From an uncultured Bacilli bacterium (GTDB lineage Bacteria > Bacillota_I > Bacilli_A > RF39 > UBA660), in the NCBI GenBank assembly GCA_947632115.1, contig CANROB010000017.1:1-32584 (forward strand): a DNA stretch of 32,584 nt. Direction: 5' to 3'. Each line of letters begins with the position of its first letter. The first letter of the stretch is position 1. A program made the translations under genes and the position numbers. This document shows, in pieces, positions 6,768 through 15,631 of the stretch. Under the pieces are notes generated by a model, which was given only the letters and a program-made list of their open reading frames with translations, did not search any database and was not told the DNA's origin.

Positions 6768-8585
6768 ATGGGTTTATTTAAAAGAAAAGAAAAAGAAGAA
6801 AAATTGAGTAGAGGCGAGCAATTTAATCAAGATGCGAATGAATATTTAGATTTTGTTCATTCATTAGGCCCTAATGCAAATCCTACGGCAAGCGAACTTT
6901 TAGATGCTTTTTTAAGAATGACAAAAGACAGAAACGGGGGAGAGCCAGTGGAAAAAAATGAGTTAGATTATTATATGGCGGATAATGGAAGTCTATGGGA
7001 AAGTGAAGAGGCTTATAAAAAGTTTTTAGAAAGTTCTAAAGCAGAAAAGGAAACTCTAGAAGCGTCAAATAGTGAGGAAGAAGAGCCTGTTTGGGAGGAT
7101 GCTCCTGAAGAGGATATTGATGTTTTAACGGGCTTAACAGAACCAATCGCGGTAGATACTTTAAAATATACTGACCCTGAAGGAAATGAATGGGGAAGCG
7201 AAGCAGATTATCTACATCATCTTCAACAACAATTAGAAGAACCAGAAAAGAAAGAGGAGGTAAAGGAAGAGGAGATTCCAGGTGCTTTAGAATCACATAT
7301 GGATGAAAACGAGGAAAGTATAGAATCTCAAGATAATCTTTTACCAGAAGATGTAAATGTTCCTGTTACAGAGGAAGAAGAGCTTCCAGAGATAACTGTT
7401 ACCGAAATGCCAGATGAAGAAGAAGTTGAGGAAAAAGAACCAGTTGTGGCTGGGACATATGTTGATGAATTTGGAAATGAGTGGGAAAGTGAAGCTGATT
7501 ACATTTCTCATTTAGGACCAATGGCTGAGGGTGCATTAAAAGAAGCGGCTTATGCCGTTCAAATGGGAGAAATTCCAAATCCAGAAATTCCAGAGGAAGT
7601 ATTAGAAGAACCAACGGAAGAAGTAGAAAATGTTGTTTCAGAATCTGCTGATGCAGAAGTAGCTACTACAGAAGAAACCGAACAAGAAGTAGAGGAACCA
7701 ATCGAAGTAACAGAGGAAGTTGCCACTGAAGAGGCTGAACCAGTAGGAGAGGTAGAAGAGATTAAAGAAGAAGAACCTACTGAAGAAGAAGTAGCTACTA
7801 CAGAAGAAGCTGAACAAGAAGTAGAGGAACCAATAGAAGTGACAGAGGAAGTTGCTGTTGAAGAGGTTGAACCAGCAGGAGAGGTAGAAGAGATTAAAGA
7901 AGAAGAACCTACTGAAATAGAAGTTCCTACTACAGAAGAAACTGAACAAGAAGTAGAGGAACCAGTCGAAGTAACAGAAGAAGTTACCGCTGAAGAGGCT
8001 GAACCGGTAGGAGAGGTAGAAGAAATAAAAGAAGAAGAACCTACTGAAATAGAAGTGGCTACTACAGAAGAAGCTGAACAAGAAGTAGAGGAACCAATAG
8101 AAGTAACAGAGGAAGTTGCTGTTGAAGAGGTTGAACCGGTAGGAGAGGTAGAAGAAATAAAAGAAGAACCAGAATCTGCTTATATAGAGACTCCTGCTAT
8201 AGAAGAAATAGAACAAGAAGCAGAAGAACCAATAGAAGAGGTAAGAGAAGAGAAACCACCAGTTTATGTTGATTCTGAGGGAAATCAATGGGAGGAAGAA
8301 GCTGCTTATTTAGCTCATCAAGCAGAAGTTTCTCATCTTGTGACAGGTGTTTTAGAGAGAACAGAAAGAATAGGAGGAGAGGAAATGGGAGAAACAAGAC
8401 AAGAGGATCAATCAACGCTATCTACTATGGTAAATCAAGTCATGGAATTGAACCAAGTCAATGAAGCAAAACAACAATATCTTAGTAGTTTACAAAAGGC
8501 GAATGAAGATTTAAAGAGAATGATTACTTTATTAACGGAACAACAACAAACTGTTGAAGAGGAAATAAAAACCTTAGCAAAATAA
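6768..8585 (+). CDS. Very acidic repeat protein with four Y-x-D-x-x-G-N-x-W motifs
   Basis: 605 residues, dominated by glutamate, with no signal peptide and no membrane segment. The basic N-terminus (MGLFKRKEKEEK) leads into a helical region (residues 13-60). A motif of about 19 residues occurs four times, starting at Tyr69, Tyr134, Tyr231 and Tyr500, with the shared pattern Y-x-D-x-x-G-N-x-W-x-S/E-E-A-x-Y-x-x-H. Residues 298-473 are four tandem 44-residue repeats, with a decayed fifth to about residue 497. The last 50 residues form a predicted coiled coil (QVMELNQVNEAKQQYLSSLQ). The motif looks like a small folded or peptide-binding unit on a flexible acidic chain, suggesting a cytosolic scaffold. 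I do not recognise the family. It heads an operon with two small helical proteins. Confidence 0.75.
   Translation: MGLFKRKEKEEKLSRGEQFNQDANEYLDFVHSLGPNANPTASELLDAFLRMTKDRNGGEPVEKNELDYYMADNGSLWESEEAYKKFLESSKAEKETLEASNSEEEEPVWEDAPEEDIDVLTGLTEPIAVDTLKYTDPEGNEWGSEADYLHHLQQQLEEPEKKEEVKEEEIPGALESHMDENEESIESQDNLLPEDVNVPVTEEEELPEITVTEMPDEEEVEEKEPVVAGTYVDEFGNEWESEADYISHLGPMAEGALKEAAYAVQMGEIPNPEIPEEVLEEPTEEVENVVSESADAEVATTEETEQEVEEPIEVTEEVATEEAEPVGEVEEIKEEEPTEEEVATTEEAEQEVEEPIEVTEEVAVEEVEPAGEVEEIKEEEPTEIEVPTTEETEQEVEEPVEVTEEVTAEEAEPVGEVEEIKEEEPTEIEVATTEEAEQEVEEPIEVTEEVAVEEVEPVGEVEEIKEEPESAYIETPAIEEIEQEAEEPIEEVREEKPPVYVDSEGNQWEEEAAYLAHQAEVSHLVTGVLERTERIGGEEMGETRQEDQSTLSTMVNQVMELNQVNEAKQQYLSSLQKANEDLKRMITLLTEQQQTVEEEIKTLAK
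7659..8258 (+). repeat. Four 132-bp tandem repeats plus a decayed partial fifth
   Basis: Units start at 7659, 7791, 7923 and 8055 and run to 8186; the partial unit continues to about 8258. Each encodes 44 residues around TEQEVEEP and GEVEEIKEE. Units 1 and 3 share one set of differences (ETEQ, EEAEPVG) and units 2 and 4 another (EAEQ, VEEVEP), so an 88-residue pair was probably duplicated. Confidence 0.9.
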
Positions 8586-8606
8586 TAAAATTAAGGGGGT
8601 AAAGTA

Positions 8607-8795
8607 ATGGATAGAGAAAATTTAGAGAAACAAAGGCTACAAAATTTGGTTATGGATTTGATGAAAGTAGATAGTGACTATCAACAAAGTGAAAAGATAG
8701 TAGCTATGGAAGAGAGTAAAAATCAAGCACTAATTGGCCTTTTAAGAGAGCAAGTAACAAAAGGAATGCCAGAAAAGACAGGGAAACAGTTATGA
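8607..8795 (+). CDS. Small helical protein, unknown
   Basis: 62 residues, highly charged, predicted to be almost all helix, with no membrane segment. The ribosome binding site AAGGGGGT lies about nine bases before the ATG, 21 nt after the acidic repeat protein gene. Its stop overlaps the start of the next gene as ATGA, which implies translational coupling. It may be a coiled-coil partner of the scaffold-like protein upstream; that is inference from position and character only. Confidence 0.65.
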   Translation: MDRENLEKQRLQNLVMDLMKVDSDYQQSEKIVAMEESKNQALIGLLREQVTKGMPEKTGKQL

Positions 8796-9001
8796 TAGAT
8801 TTAACAAAAGAACAAAAAGATTATTTAAAAGAGTACTATCAAATTGATGCAGATACTTGCGATGTAGATTTTCTTTGCGATTTCCTTTTAAGAGAAATTG
8901 AAAGAAAAAAGAGATTGATTGCTCTTAATGATGAAAAGATTGAATTAATCAAACAATCTAATAAAGAATTACAAGATTTATTGATGGGAAAAGATCAATA
9001 A
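8792..9001 (+). CDS. Small helical protein, unknown
   Basis: 69 residues with a short acidic N-terminal region holding two cysteines (DADTCDVDFLCDFLL) and a C-terminal coiled-coil-like helix (RKKRLIALNDEKIELIKQSN). The ATG overlaps the stop of the gene upstream by four bases. Third and last gene of the operon; its TAA lies in the loop of a short U-tailed hairpin. No known family was recognised. Confidence 0.65.
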   Translation: MIDLTKEQKDYLKEYYQIDADTCDVDFLCDFLLREIERKKRLIALNDEKIELIKQSNKELQDLLMGKDQ

Positions 9002-9012
9002 ATCTTTTTTTG
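8989..9012 (+). terminator. Probable terminator after the acidic-protein operon
   Basis: AAAAGAT (8989-8995) pairs with ATCTTTT (9002-9008) and a T-run follows. Short and A/T-rich, so moderate strength. Confidence 0.55.
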
Positions 9013-9028
9013 TTTAATGAAATTTTCT

Positions 9029-9057
9029 TTGACTAGCGATATGACCTGTGATAGAAT
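9029..9057 (+). promoter_or_regulatory. Promoter of the 184-residue membrane protein gene
   Basis: TTGACT, 17-bp spacer, TAGAAT with an extended -10 TG (9049-9050). It lies inside the upstream part of the open frame and so decides the start at 9083. Confidence 0.7.
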
Positions 9058-9082
9058 AGAGGAAGTTTGCGAGGAAAGAAAA

Positions 9083-9637
9083 ATGAAAATAAGATTAAAA
9101 TATTGCTTTTTAGATAAAATCAAAGATATTAAAGAAAATTTAGGACCACTAAAAATCATTCGAAACAATAGGCATTATTATCTAAAAATAGATCTTCCTG
9201 CTTGGATTGTTGTTAATTTAGCCCTTAACCCTTCTCTTTCTTATTGTTTTTTTATGTTATGTTTTCAATTTAGTTTTGTTATTGGGTTTGAATGGCTTGT
9301 TTATGCACTTGCAAAAAGAGATTTCTATAAAGAACACGCAAAATACGATTTATTTGTTGTTTTAAACTATTTGCAAGATTTAGGAGTGAATACAGATTAT
9401 GAACTTCTTTTAGAATCAGAAGCATATGAAACAAAGTACCGTTTGAAACTAAACGAAAAAAGGCTTCCTATTCTTTTTGAATCCAAATATATTATGGTAC
9501 CTAGTCACGGTTTTAATGGGTATATTAAAGAAACCTCTATTTTACAAGAACATGTGGTTGGAACGAAAAAATATGTTCTTTCTTTAGGCTCTCCTAAAAG
9601 AGAAACACAATTGGTACCAGCAACTTCTAATTTGTAA
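9083..9637 (+). CDS. Membrane-associated protein, unknown
   Basis: 184 residues from the ATG at 9083, which has GAGGAAAG upstream and lies 26 bp after a good promoter. The open frame extends back to an ATG at 9017 that has no ribosome binding site and precedes the promoter. One long hydrophobic stretch (about residues 39-75, from AWIVVNLAL to WLVYAL) can hold one or two membrane passes. A soluble domain of about 110 residues follows. I do not recognise it. It is the last gene before the ribosomal cluster and ends in a strong terminator. Confidence 0.6.
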   Translation: MKIRLKYCFLDKIKDIKENLGPLKIIRNNRHYYLKIDLPAWIVVNLALNPSLSYCFFMLCFQFSFVIGFEWLVYALAKRDFYKEHAKYDLFVVLNYLQDLGVNTDYELLLESEAYETKYRLKLNEKRLPILFESKYIMVPSHGFNGYIKETSILQEHVVGTKKYVLSLGSPKRETQLVPATSNL

Positions 9638-9655
9638 AAAAAATAAAAAAATAAG

Positions 9656-9686
9656 AAAAAAGTGTTGATTTTTCAACGCTTTTTTA
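9656..9686 (+). terminator. Terminator upstream of the S10 operon
   Basis: A 13-base left arm (9656-9668) pairs with 9673-9685 through one G-U pair around a TTTT loop, ending in a T-run. Confidence 0.75.
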
Positions 9687-9693
9687 GTATACT
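9665..9693 (+). promoter_or_regulatory. Candidate promoter of the S10-spc-alpha operon, overlapping the terminator
   Basis: TTGATT, 17-bp spacer, TATACT. The -35 box and spacer are the right half of the preceding terminator hairpin. No better promoter was found between here and rpsJ. Confidence 0.5.
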
Positions 9694-9717
9694 TTTGTAT
9701 GTGTGACATGCAAGGAT

Positions 9718-9784
9718 GTGTAAGGTTGCTGATACGCCAGGTTAAGTTGTAAATAAAAATAAACTGGAAATTGGGTTTTTACAC
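9718..9784 (+). promoter_or_regulatory. Possible folded leader of the S10 operon
   Basis: GTGTAA (9718-9723) can pair with TTACAC (9779-9784), enclosing CCAG (9737-9740) with CTGG (9764-9767). This nested fold lies in a leader of about 130 nt upstream of rpsJ. Whether it binds a ribosomal protein cannot be told from one sequence. Confidence 0.3.
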
Positions 9785-9827
9785 GGAGCAAGTCTATACA
9801 AGATATAGGCGAAGGGAGGACATAAAA

Positions 9828-10136
9828 ATGTCAAAAGTAAAAGTTCGCATCAAATTAAAATCATTCGAACATAAAAGTTTGGATAGAGCTTGTGCGAAAA
9901 TCGTTGAAACTGTGAAGAGAAACGGTGGAGAAGTAAGTGGACCAATTCCACTACCAACGGAAGTTGAAAAAATTACTATCTTAAGAGCTGTTCACAAAGA
10001 CAAAGATTCTCGTGAACAATTTGAGAAAAGAACACACAAAAGACTTATTGATATCATTAATCCAACAAAGGAAACTATTGAGGCTTTAACTCATTTAGAA
10101 GTACCAAGTGGTGTAGATATCAAAATTATTAAATAG
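9828..10136 (+). CDS. rpsJ: Small-subunit ribosomal protein S10
   Basis: 102 residues from the ATG at 9828, which follows a strong GAAGGGAGGA site and gives the expected basic start [14 protein letters not shown] longer in-frame reading from 9771 would add 19 residues with no counterpart in S10. Conserved parts include [12 protein letters not shown] and the C-terminal PSGVDIKI. S10 sits in the head of the small subunit and is also NusE of antitermination complexes. First gene of the large operon that runs without a visible terminator to rplQ. Confidence 0.98.
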   Translation: MSKVKVRIKLKSFEHKSLDRACAKIVETVKRNGGEVSGPIPLPTEVEKITILRAVHKDKDSREQFEKRTHKRLIDIINPTKETIEALTHLEVPSGVDIKIIK

Positions 10137-10150
10137 GAGGAAAATAGTAT

Positions 10151-10906
10151 ATGAAAGGAATCTTAGGTCGTAAAATTGGAATGACTCAAGTATTTACAGA
10201 ATCTGGTAAATTAATTCCTGTAACAGTCGTTGAAGTAGAACCAAATGTGGTAACACAAATTAAGACGAAAGAAAACGATGGTTATGAGGCAATTCAATTA
10301 GGATTCGATACGAAGAGAGAAAAGTTAGCGACAAAAGCTTCTGCTGGTCACACAGCAAAAGCAAATACTACACCTAAGCGCTTCTTTAGAGAAATAAAAG
10401 GTGTAGATATCAATGATTATACTGTAGGTCAAGAGATCAAAGCTGATATCTTTACTGCAGGAGAAGTTGTTGATGTAACGGGAACTTCAAAAGGAAAAGG
10501 TTTCCAAGGTGTTATTAAAAGACATGGGCAATCAAGAGGACCTATGGGACATGGATCTCAATATCACAGAAGTCCAGGTTCTATGGGAACCATGAGACCA
10601 ATGCGTGTTTTCAAAGGTAAAAATTTACCAGGACATATGGGTAATGTTACAGTAACAATTCAAAATCTTGAAATTGTATCTGTAGATTTAGAAAATAATG
10701 TAATATTAGTTAAAGGGAATATTCCAGGACCTAAAAAAGGTTTAGTAGTAATTAAATCTGCTACTAAAAATCCTGAAAAGGTTAATGAAGTAGAACCTTT
10801 AATCAATTATGGGGAAACACCAGTGGTTCATGCATCTGAAGTTGTAGAGTCTGAGGAACCAGCTGAAGAGGCTACAGTAGAAGAAACTTCTACGGAAGAA
10901 AACTAG
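10151..10906 (+). CDS. rplC: Large-subunit ribosomal protein L3 with acidic C-terminal extension
   Basis: 251 residues, about 40 longer than the usual 205-210. The core is typical: [31 protein letters not shown], and the [17 protein letters not shown] loop that reaches toward the peptidyl-transferase centre. From about residue 213 a glutamate-rich tail follows ([18 protein letters not shown]) with no rRNA-binding character. The tail keeps the reading frame and ends on a normal stop, with the rplD ribosome binding site just after, so it is not an obvious frameshift. Confidence 0.97.
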   Translation: MKGILGRKIGMTQVFTESGKLIPVTVVEVEPNVVTQIKTKENDGYEAIQLGFDTKREKLATKASAGHTAKANTTPKRFFREIKGVDINDYTVGQEIKADIFTAGEVVDVTGTSKGKGFQGVIKRHGQSRGPMGHGSQYHRSPGSMGTMRPMRVFKGKNLPGHMGNVTVTIQNLEIVSVDLENNVILVKGNIPGPKKGLVVIKSATKNPEKVNEVEPLINYGETPVVHASEVVESEEPAEEATVEETSTEEN

Positions 10907-10921
10907 TAGGAGGGAAAACAT

Positions 10922-11548
10922 ATGAGTAAAATTGATGTTTTAAACATAAAAGGTGAAAAAGTAAAAAATATTACATTATCAGATAGTGTTTTTGGAATTG
11001 AACCAAATGATGTTGTTATCTATGATGCGATTCGTTTAGCAACTGCTAACTCTCGCCAAGGTACTCATGCCATAAAAACTCGTTCAGAGGTATCTGGTGG
11101 CGGAAGAAAGCCATGGAGACAAAAAAGAACAGGACGTGCTCGTCAAGGTTCTACTCGTGCTCCACATTGGTATCATGGTGGAGTCGTATTTGGCCCAAGA
11201 ACAGAAAGAAATTATACGTTAAAGATGAACCGTAAAGAAAGACAATTAGCTTTAAAGTCTGCTTTAACTTATAAAGTATTAGATAAAGAATTAATCGTTT
11301 TAGATGAATTAAAATTAGCTTCTAACAAGACAAAAGAAGTTAAAGAAATCTTATCTAATTTAAAAGCAGAAAGAAATGTGTTAATTGTTGTAGATGAATT
11401 AGACGATGATTTAATTCTTGCAACTCGTAATCTAAATAACGTATTGTTATTAAGTGCTGATGAAATCAATACTTACGATATCATTTCAGCAAATGTATTA
11501 GTTGCTACAGAAGAGGCAATTAAATCAGTAGAGGAGGCACTAGCGTAA
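10922..11548 (+). CDS. rplD: Large-subunit ribosomal protein L4
   Basis: 208 residues, normal length. The long extended loop is recognisable ([18 protein letters not shown], then [13 protein letters not shown]), which lines the exit tunnel together with L22. The Rossmann-like end has [12 protein letters not shown]. The ribosome binding site TAGGAGGG precedes the ATG. Its final base is the first base of the rplW start codon, so the two are translationally coupled. In some bacteria L4 represses its own operon; no specific L4 site was identified here. Confidence 0.98.
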   Translation: MSKIDVLNIKGEKVKNITLSDSVFGIEPNDVVIYDAIRLATANSRQGTHAIKTRSEVSGGGRKPWRQKRTGRARQGSTRAPHWYHGGVVFGPRTERNYTLKMNRKERQLALKSALTYKVLDKELIVLDELKLASNKTKEVKEILSNLKAERNVLIVVDELDDDLILATRNLNNVLLLSADEINTYDIISANVLVATEEAIKSVEEALA

Positions 11549-11826
11549 TGAATAATTATAGAGATATTATTAAAGAGCCAATCATTACTGAAAAATCAGC
11601 AGCTTTAAAGGAACAAAACGTTTATGTATTTAGCGTTGATCCAAAAGCAAATAAAACACAAATTAAACAAGCTGTTGAAAAGATTTTCAATGTAAAAGTA
11701 GAAAGCGTAAATACTCTTAATGCTACTACTAAAAGCAAAAGAGTAGGACGTTATGTTGGTAGAACCAATCGAAGAAAAAAAGCTATGGTAAAATTAGCGA
11801 AAGGTAGTTCAATTGAACTAAACTAA
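11548..11826 (+). CDS. rplW: Large-subunit ribosomal protein L23
   Basis: 92 residues with the family pattern [35 protein letters not shown] and [17 protein letters not shown]23 sits at the tunnel exit and docks trigger factor and the signal recognition particle. It overlaps the rplD stop by one base, and AGAGGAGGC inside rplD serves as its ribosome binding site. Confidence 0.98.
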   Translation: MNNYRDIIKEPIITEKSAALKEQNVYVFSVDPKANKTQIKQAVEKIFNVKVESVNTLNATTKSKRVGRYVGRTNRRKKAMVKLAKGSSIELN

Positions 11827-11847
11827 GTCTAAAGGAGGATTATACAT

Positions 11848-12681
11848 ATGGCAATCAAAGCTTATAAGTCAACAACTAATGGTAGACGTGGTATGACTAC
11901 TTTAGATAATAGTGAATTAACTAAAGTAAAACCAGAAAAATCATTGTTAGTGACATTAAAGAAAAATGGTGGTCGTAATAATCAAGGTAGAATTACTGTT
12001 AGACACCAAGGTGGTGGAGTGAAAAGAAAATACCGTGTTATTGATTTTAAAAGAGATAAAGATGGTGTTATCGGAACAGTTGCTTCTATCGAATACGATC
12101 CAAATAGAAGTTCAAATATCGCTTTAGTACATTATGAAGATGGCGAAAAGAGATATATCATTGCTCCAAAAACATTAAATGTTGGAGATAAAATTGAAAG
12201 TGGAGAAAATGCTGATATTAAAGTTGGAAACACTTTACCACTTGCCAATATTCCAGAAGGTACTGTTGTACACAATGTGGAATTAAAAGCTGGAAAAGGT
12301 GGACAACTTGCTCGTTCCGCTGGATCTAGCGTTCAAATCTTAGGACGTGAAGGAAAATATACATTACTTCGTTTAACAAGCGGTGAAGTTCGTAAAGTCT
12401 TAAGTACTTGTCGTGCAACAATTGGCGAAGTTGGAAACGAAGATCACGAATTAGTAAATTTAGGAAAAGCTGGTCGTAAGAGATATTTAGGAATCAGACC
12501 AACTGTTCGTGGTTCTGTTATGAACCCTAATGATCACCCACATGGTGGTGGTGAAGGTCGTGCACCTGTTGGACGTAGTGGTCCAGTTACTCCTTGGGGT
12601 AAACCTGCACTTGGTTACAAGACTCGTAAGGGTAAAAAACAATCAGATGACTTAATAGTTCGTCGCCGTAATGCAAAATAG
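11848..12681 (+). CDS. rplB: Large-subunit ribosomal protein L2
   Basis: 277 residues, standard. Conserved landmarks are [21 protein letters not shown], the central [13 protein letters not shown], and the C-terminal [16 protein letters not shown] loop that contacts 23S rRNA near the catalytic centre and holds the key histidine. Ribosome binding site AAAGGAGGA. Nothing unusual. Confidence 0.99.
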   Translation: MAIKAYKSTTNGRRGMTTLDNSELTKVKPEKSLLVTLKKNGGRNNQGRITVRHQGGGVKRKYRVIDFKRDKDGVIGTVASIEYDPNRSSNIALVHYEDGEKRYIIAPKTLNVGDKIESGENADIKVGNTLPLANIPEGTVVHNVELKAGKGGQLARSAGSSVQILGREGKYTLLRLTSGEVRKVLSTCRATIGEVGNEDHELVNLGKAGRKRYLGIRPTVRGSVMNPNDHPHGGGEGRAPVGRSGPVTPWGKPALGYKTRKGKKQSDDLIVRRRNAK

Positions 12682-12697
12682 GGAAAGGATGGTTTAG

Positions 12698-12973
12698 ATG
12701 GCAAGAAGTCTTAAAAAAGGACCTTTCGCAGATAAAAGTTTACTTGCGAAGGTTAGAAAAAATAATAGTGCTGAGAAAAAAGAAGTTATTAAAACTTGGT
12801 CACGCCGTTCAACAATATTCCCTGAATTTATTGGAAATACATTTGCTGTTCATAGTGGAAAAGAATTTGTTCCAGTTTATGTAACAGAGGATATGGTAGG
12901 TCATAAATTAGGTGAATTTGTTCCAACCCGTAAATTCGGTGGCCATGGAGAAAACAAAGCTGATACGAAATAG
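12698..12973 (+). CDS. rpsS: Small-subunit ribosomal protein S19
   Basis: 91 residues beginning [16 protein letters not shown], with [23 protein letters not shown] and [14 protein letters not shown], all conserved. It binds 16S rRNA in the head together with S13, which is encoded later in the same operon. The spacer from rplB is 16 nt and contains GGGAAAGGATGG. Confidence 0.98.
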   Translation: MARSLKKGPFADKSLLAKVRKNNSAEKKEVIKTWSRRSTIFPEFIGNTFAVHSGKEFVPVYVTEDMVGHKLGEFVPTRKFGGHGENKADTK

Positions 12974-12995
12974 TTCCTAAGAAAGGAGGACTAAA

Positions 12996-13331
12996 ATGGA
13001 AGCAAGAGCGATTGCAAAGGGAGTTAGAATCCCACCTCGTAAAGCCCGTTTAGCGATAGATTTAATACGTGGAAAAAGCGTAGTTGAAGCAGATAAAATT
13101 TTAAACAATTTAAATAGAGAAGCAGGGAGATTAATCCGTAAGGTATTAACTTCTGCTGTTGCAAATGCTGAAAATAATCTTGGTTTAAAGAAAGAAGATT
13201 TATATGTTAAAGAAGCGTTTGTTAATGAAGGTCAAACCTTAAAAAGAGTAAATTTTGGTTCACGTGGACACGTAGATCCAATTAAAAAAAGATCAAGTCA
13301 CATTACTGTTGTAGTAAGTGAGAGAAACTAA
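12996..13331 (+). CDS. rplV: Large-subunit ribosomal protein L22
   Basis: 111 residues with [17 protein letters not shown] near the start and the beta-hairpin segment [17 protein letters not shown] that lines the exit tunnel. Ribosome binding site AGAAAGGAGGA. Normal length and order. Confidence 0.98.
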   Translation: MEARAIAKGVRIPPRKARLAIDLIRGKSVVEADKILNNLNREAGRLIRKVLTSAVANAENNLGLKKEDLYVKEAFVNEGQTLKRVNFGSRGHVDPIKKRSSHITVVVSERN

Positions 13332-13348
13332 GTAAGGAGGGAACACTT

Positions 13349-14026
13349 GTGGGTCAAAAGGTTAGTCCAGTAGGACTTAGAGTTGGTATAAACAAGACTT
13401 GGGAATCTAATTGGTACGCTGATAATAAAGATTTCGCTAGATTCTTAAAAAGCGACGATACGATTCGTAAGTATTTAGCTAAAAAGTTAAAAGATGCATC
13501 AGTTTCAAGTGTTCTTATCGAAAGAAACGATAAGAGAACCGAGGTTGTTATCAACACTGCTAAACCAGGTGTTGTTATTGGACACGGTGGAGATGAAATT
13601 GAAAAACTAAAAGCAGAATTATCTAAGTTAGTTAATGAAAATGTTCAAATTTCTATTAAAGAAGTAAAGAACCCAGACTTAGATGCTGCCTTAGTTGCTG
13701 AAAATATTGCTCATCAAATTGAAGGACGTGTGTCTTTCAGAATTGCACAAAAAAGAGCAGTTAGAAATACGATGAAGGCTGGAGCAAAAGGAATTAAAAC
13801 AGCCGTTTCTGGACGTTTAGGCGGTGCTGATATGGCTCGTACTGAAGGTTATATTGAAGGAATTATTCCACTTCATACTTTAAGAGCAGATGTTGATTAT
13901 GCTCACAAAGAAGCAAATACTGCTTATGGAAAAATCGGTGTTAAAGTATGGATTTGTAAAGGTGAAATACTTCCTGAAAAAAATAAGGGAGGTAATGTAG
14001 ATGGCAGTCATTCCAAAAAGAACTAA
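13349..14026 (+). CDS. rpsC: Small-subunit ribosomal protein S3
   Basis: 225 residues starting at a GTG codon with TAAGGAGGG upstream, giving the conserved [22 protein letters not shown] domain is visible around [15 protein letters not shown], and the C-terminal domain has the ISGR-like [18 protein letters not shown]3 lies at the mRNA entry and has helicase-associated residues. The last 26 bases overlap the start of rplP, so the S3 tail is encoded by the rplP ribosome binding site region. Confidence 0.98.
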   Translation: MGQKVSPVGLRVGINKTWESNWYADNKDFARFLKSDDTIRKYLAKKLKDASVSSVLIERNDKRTEVVINTAKPGVVIGHGGDEIEKLKAELSKLVNENVQISIKEVKNPDLDAALVAENIAHQIEGRVSFRIAQKRAVRNTMKAGAKGIKTAVSGRLGGADMARTEGYIEGIIPLHTLRADVDYAHKEANTAYGKIGVKVWICKGEILPEKNKGGNVDGSHSKKN

Positions 14027-14429
14027 ATATCGTAATCCACATCGTCTTCCTTATGAAGGAAAAACAAGAGGAAATAAAGAATTACATTTCGGTGATTACG
14101 GATTAATGGCAATGGAAGGAGCTTGGATTACAGATAGACAAATCGAAGCTGCCAGAGTTGCAATGACACGTTATATGAAACGTGGAGGTAGAGTATGGAT
14201 TAATATTTTCCCTCATTTATCATTAACAAAGAAACCACTAGAAACTCGTCAAGGAAAAGGTAAAGGTTCTCATGATGCATGGGTAGCAGTAGTAAAAGAA
14301 GGAAAAATTATGTTTGAAATTGGAGAAGTAGATGAAGCAGTAGCTCGTGAAGCTTTCCGTTTAGCTATGCATAAACTTCCAATCAAATGTAAATTTGTTA
14401 AGAAAGAAAGCGGTGTAAATAATGACTAA
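14001..14429 (+). CDS. rplP: Large-subunit ribosomal protein L16
   Basis: 142 residues: [11 protein letters not shown] at the start, then [20 protein letters not shown] and the [19 protein letters not shown] segment. The ATG at 14001 has AAGGGAGGT eleven bases upstream inside rpsC. An exact family start is ambiguous by a residue or two, but no alternative start codon is closer. L16 organises the A-site region of 23S rRNA. It overlaps the next gene by eight bases. Confidence 0.97.
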   Translation: MAVIPKRTKYRNPHRLPYEGKTRGNKELHFGDYGLMAMEGAWITDRQIEAARVAMTRYMKRGGRVWINIFPHLSLTKKPLETRQGKGKGSHDAWVAVVKEGKIMFEIGEVDEAVAREAFRLAMHKLPIKCKFVKKESGVNND

Positions 14430-14619
14430 TAAAGAAATTAGAGAGTTATCAAACGAAGAAATTCTTTCTAAAATAGAAGAATATAAACAAGAATTATTTA
14501 ACTTACGTTTTTCCCAAGCAACAGGTTCTTTAGAGAAACCTTCCAGAATTAGAGAATTGAGAAAGTTAGTTGCACGTATGAAAACCATTCTACGTGAAAG
14601 AGAACTATCTGAAAAATAA
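14422..14619 (+). CDS. rpmC: Large-subunit ribosomal protein L29
   Basis: 65 residues of two helices: [14 protein letters not shown] and the signature [21 protein letters not shown]29 binds near the tunnel exit beside L23. The start overlaps the rplP stop by eight bases, so coupling is likely. Confidence 0.98.
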   Translation: MTNKEIRELSNEEILSKIEEYKQELFNLRFSQATGSLEKPSRIRELRKLVARMKTILRERELSEK

Positions 14620-14631
14620 TAGGAGGAAATT

Positions 14632-14892
14632 ATGGAAGAAAAAAGAAATCGTGAGTTTACTGGAAAAGTAATTAGTGATGTAAATAGCAAAACTGTTACT
14701 GTTTTAGTTGAAACATATAAAAATGATAAATTATATGGAAAAAGAGTTAAATATTCTAAAAAATATGCTGCACATGATGAAAATGGTATTGCTAAAAAAG
14801 GTGATACTGTTAGAATCGTTGAAACGAGACCATTATCTAAAACAAAACACTTCCGTGTAGTGGAAGTAGTAGAAAAAGCAGTTATCTTATAA
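14632..14892 (+). CDS. rpsQ: Small-subunit ribosomal protein S17
   Basis: 86 residues of OB-fold type: [37 protein letters not shown] and [20 protein letters not shown]. It binds 16S rRNA early in assembly. Ribosome binding site TAGGAGGAA. Normal. Confidence 0.98.
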   Translation: MEEKRNREFTGKVISDVNSKTVTVLVETYKNDKLYGKRVKYSKKYAAHDENGIAKKGDTVRIVETRPLSKTKHFRVVEVVEKAVIL

Positions 14893-14918
14893 TTGCACTC
14901 GTAAAAGGAGGATTAATT

Positions 14919-15287
14919 ATGATTCAACAACAAAGCCGTTTAAAAGTTGCAGATAACTCAGGTGCAAGAGAATTATCCGTAATTCGTGTACTTGGTGGAT
15001 CTAAAGTAAAAACTGGCAATATTGGAGATATAGTGGTTGCATCCGTTAAAAATGCAACTCCTAACGGAACTGTTCAAAAAGGAAAAGTTGTAAAAGCAGT
15101 TATCGTTAGAAGTAAATTTGGTCTAAGAAGAGAAGATGGATCTTACATTAAATTTGATGATAACGCAGCTGTTATTATTAAAGATGATAAGACACCAGTT
15201 GGAACTCGTGTATTTGGACCAGTAGCACGTGAATTGCGTGACAAAGATTTTATGAAAATTATATCACTTGCAAAAGAAGTGTTATAG
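14919..15287 (+). CDS. rplN: Large-subunit ribosomal protein L14
   Basis: 122 residues, exactly the common length. [18 protein letters not shown], then [15 protein letters not shown], and the C-terminal [20 protein letters not shown]14 forms an intersubunit bridge and is the target of the silencing factor RsfS. Ribosome binding site AAAAGGAGGA. Confidence 0.98.
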   Translation: MIQQQSRLKVADNSGARELSVIRVLGGSKVKTGNIGDIVVASVKNATPNGTVQKGKVVKAVIVRSKFGLRREDGSYIKFDDNAAVIIKDDKTPVGTRVFGPVARELRDKDFMKIISLAKEVL

Positions 15288-15305
15288 GAGTTTGGAGGAA
15301 TGAAA

Positions 15306-15614
15306 ATGAACTTTAAAACTGGAGATAAAGTAGTTGTCATTGCTGGTAAAAACAAAGGTAAAGAAGGAAAAGTTACCCATGTTTTACGTGATCAAAATAG
15401 AGTCGTTATCGAAGGCGTAAACATGGTGAAAAAACATATGAAGGCAAATGGTCAATCTGCTGGTAGTATCGTTGAAGTAGAAGCTCCAATTCATGCTTCT
15501 AATGTAATGCACGTAGATCCTAAAACCGGAAAAAGAACCAGAGTAGGACATTCTACTGATAAAAAAGGCAAGAAAATTAGAGTAGCAAAAAAATCTAATG
15601 AGAGTCTTGATTAA
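15306..15614 (+). CDS. rplX: Large-subunit ribosomal protein L24
   Basis: 102 residues from the ATG at 15306. An ATG six bases earlier lies only one base from the TTGGAGGA site, too close for efficient initiation, so the second is preferred; it gives [21 protein letters not shown], a KOW-type start. [19 protein letters not shown] and KRTRVGHS follow. L24 is an assembly initiator of the large subunit. Confidence 0.95.
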   Translation: MNFKTGDKVVVIAGKNKGKEGKVTHVLRDQNRVVIEGVNMVKKHMKANGQSAGSIVEVEAPIHASNVMHVDPKTGKRTRVGHSTDKKGKKIRVAKKSNESLD

Positions 15615-15631
15615 TTGGAAGGAGGGTATAT

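Noticed and set aside
7659..8186. Regular direct repeats that could suggest a CRISPR array
   Set aside because: Units of 132 bp are contiguous, in frame and coding, with no unique spacers.
7638..8288. Open frame of 216 codons on the minus strand, rich in Phe and Tyr
   Set aside because: It is the antisense of the glutamate-codon repeats (GAA/GAG read backwards give TTC/CTC), with the same 44-residue period and no ribosome binding site.
9017..9082. 22 extra N-terminal codons for the unknown membrane protein
   Set aside because: The ATG at 9017 has no ribosome binding site, and a strong promoter (9029-9057) lies inside the extension.
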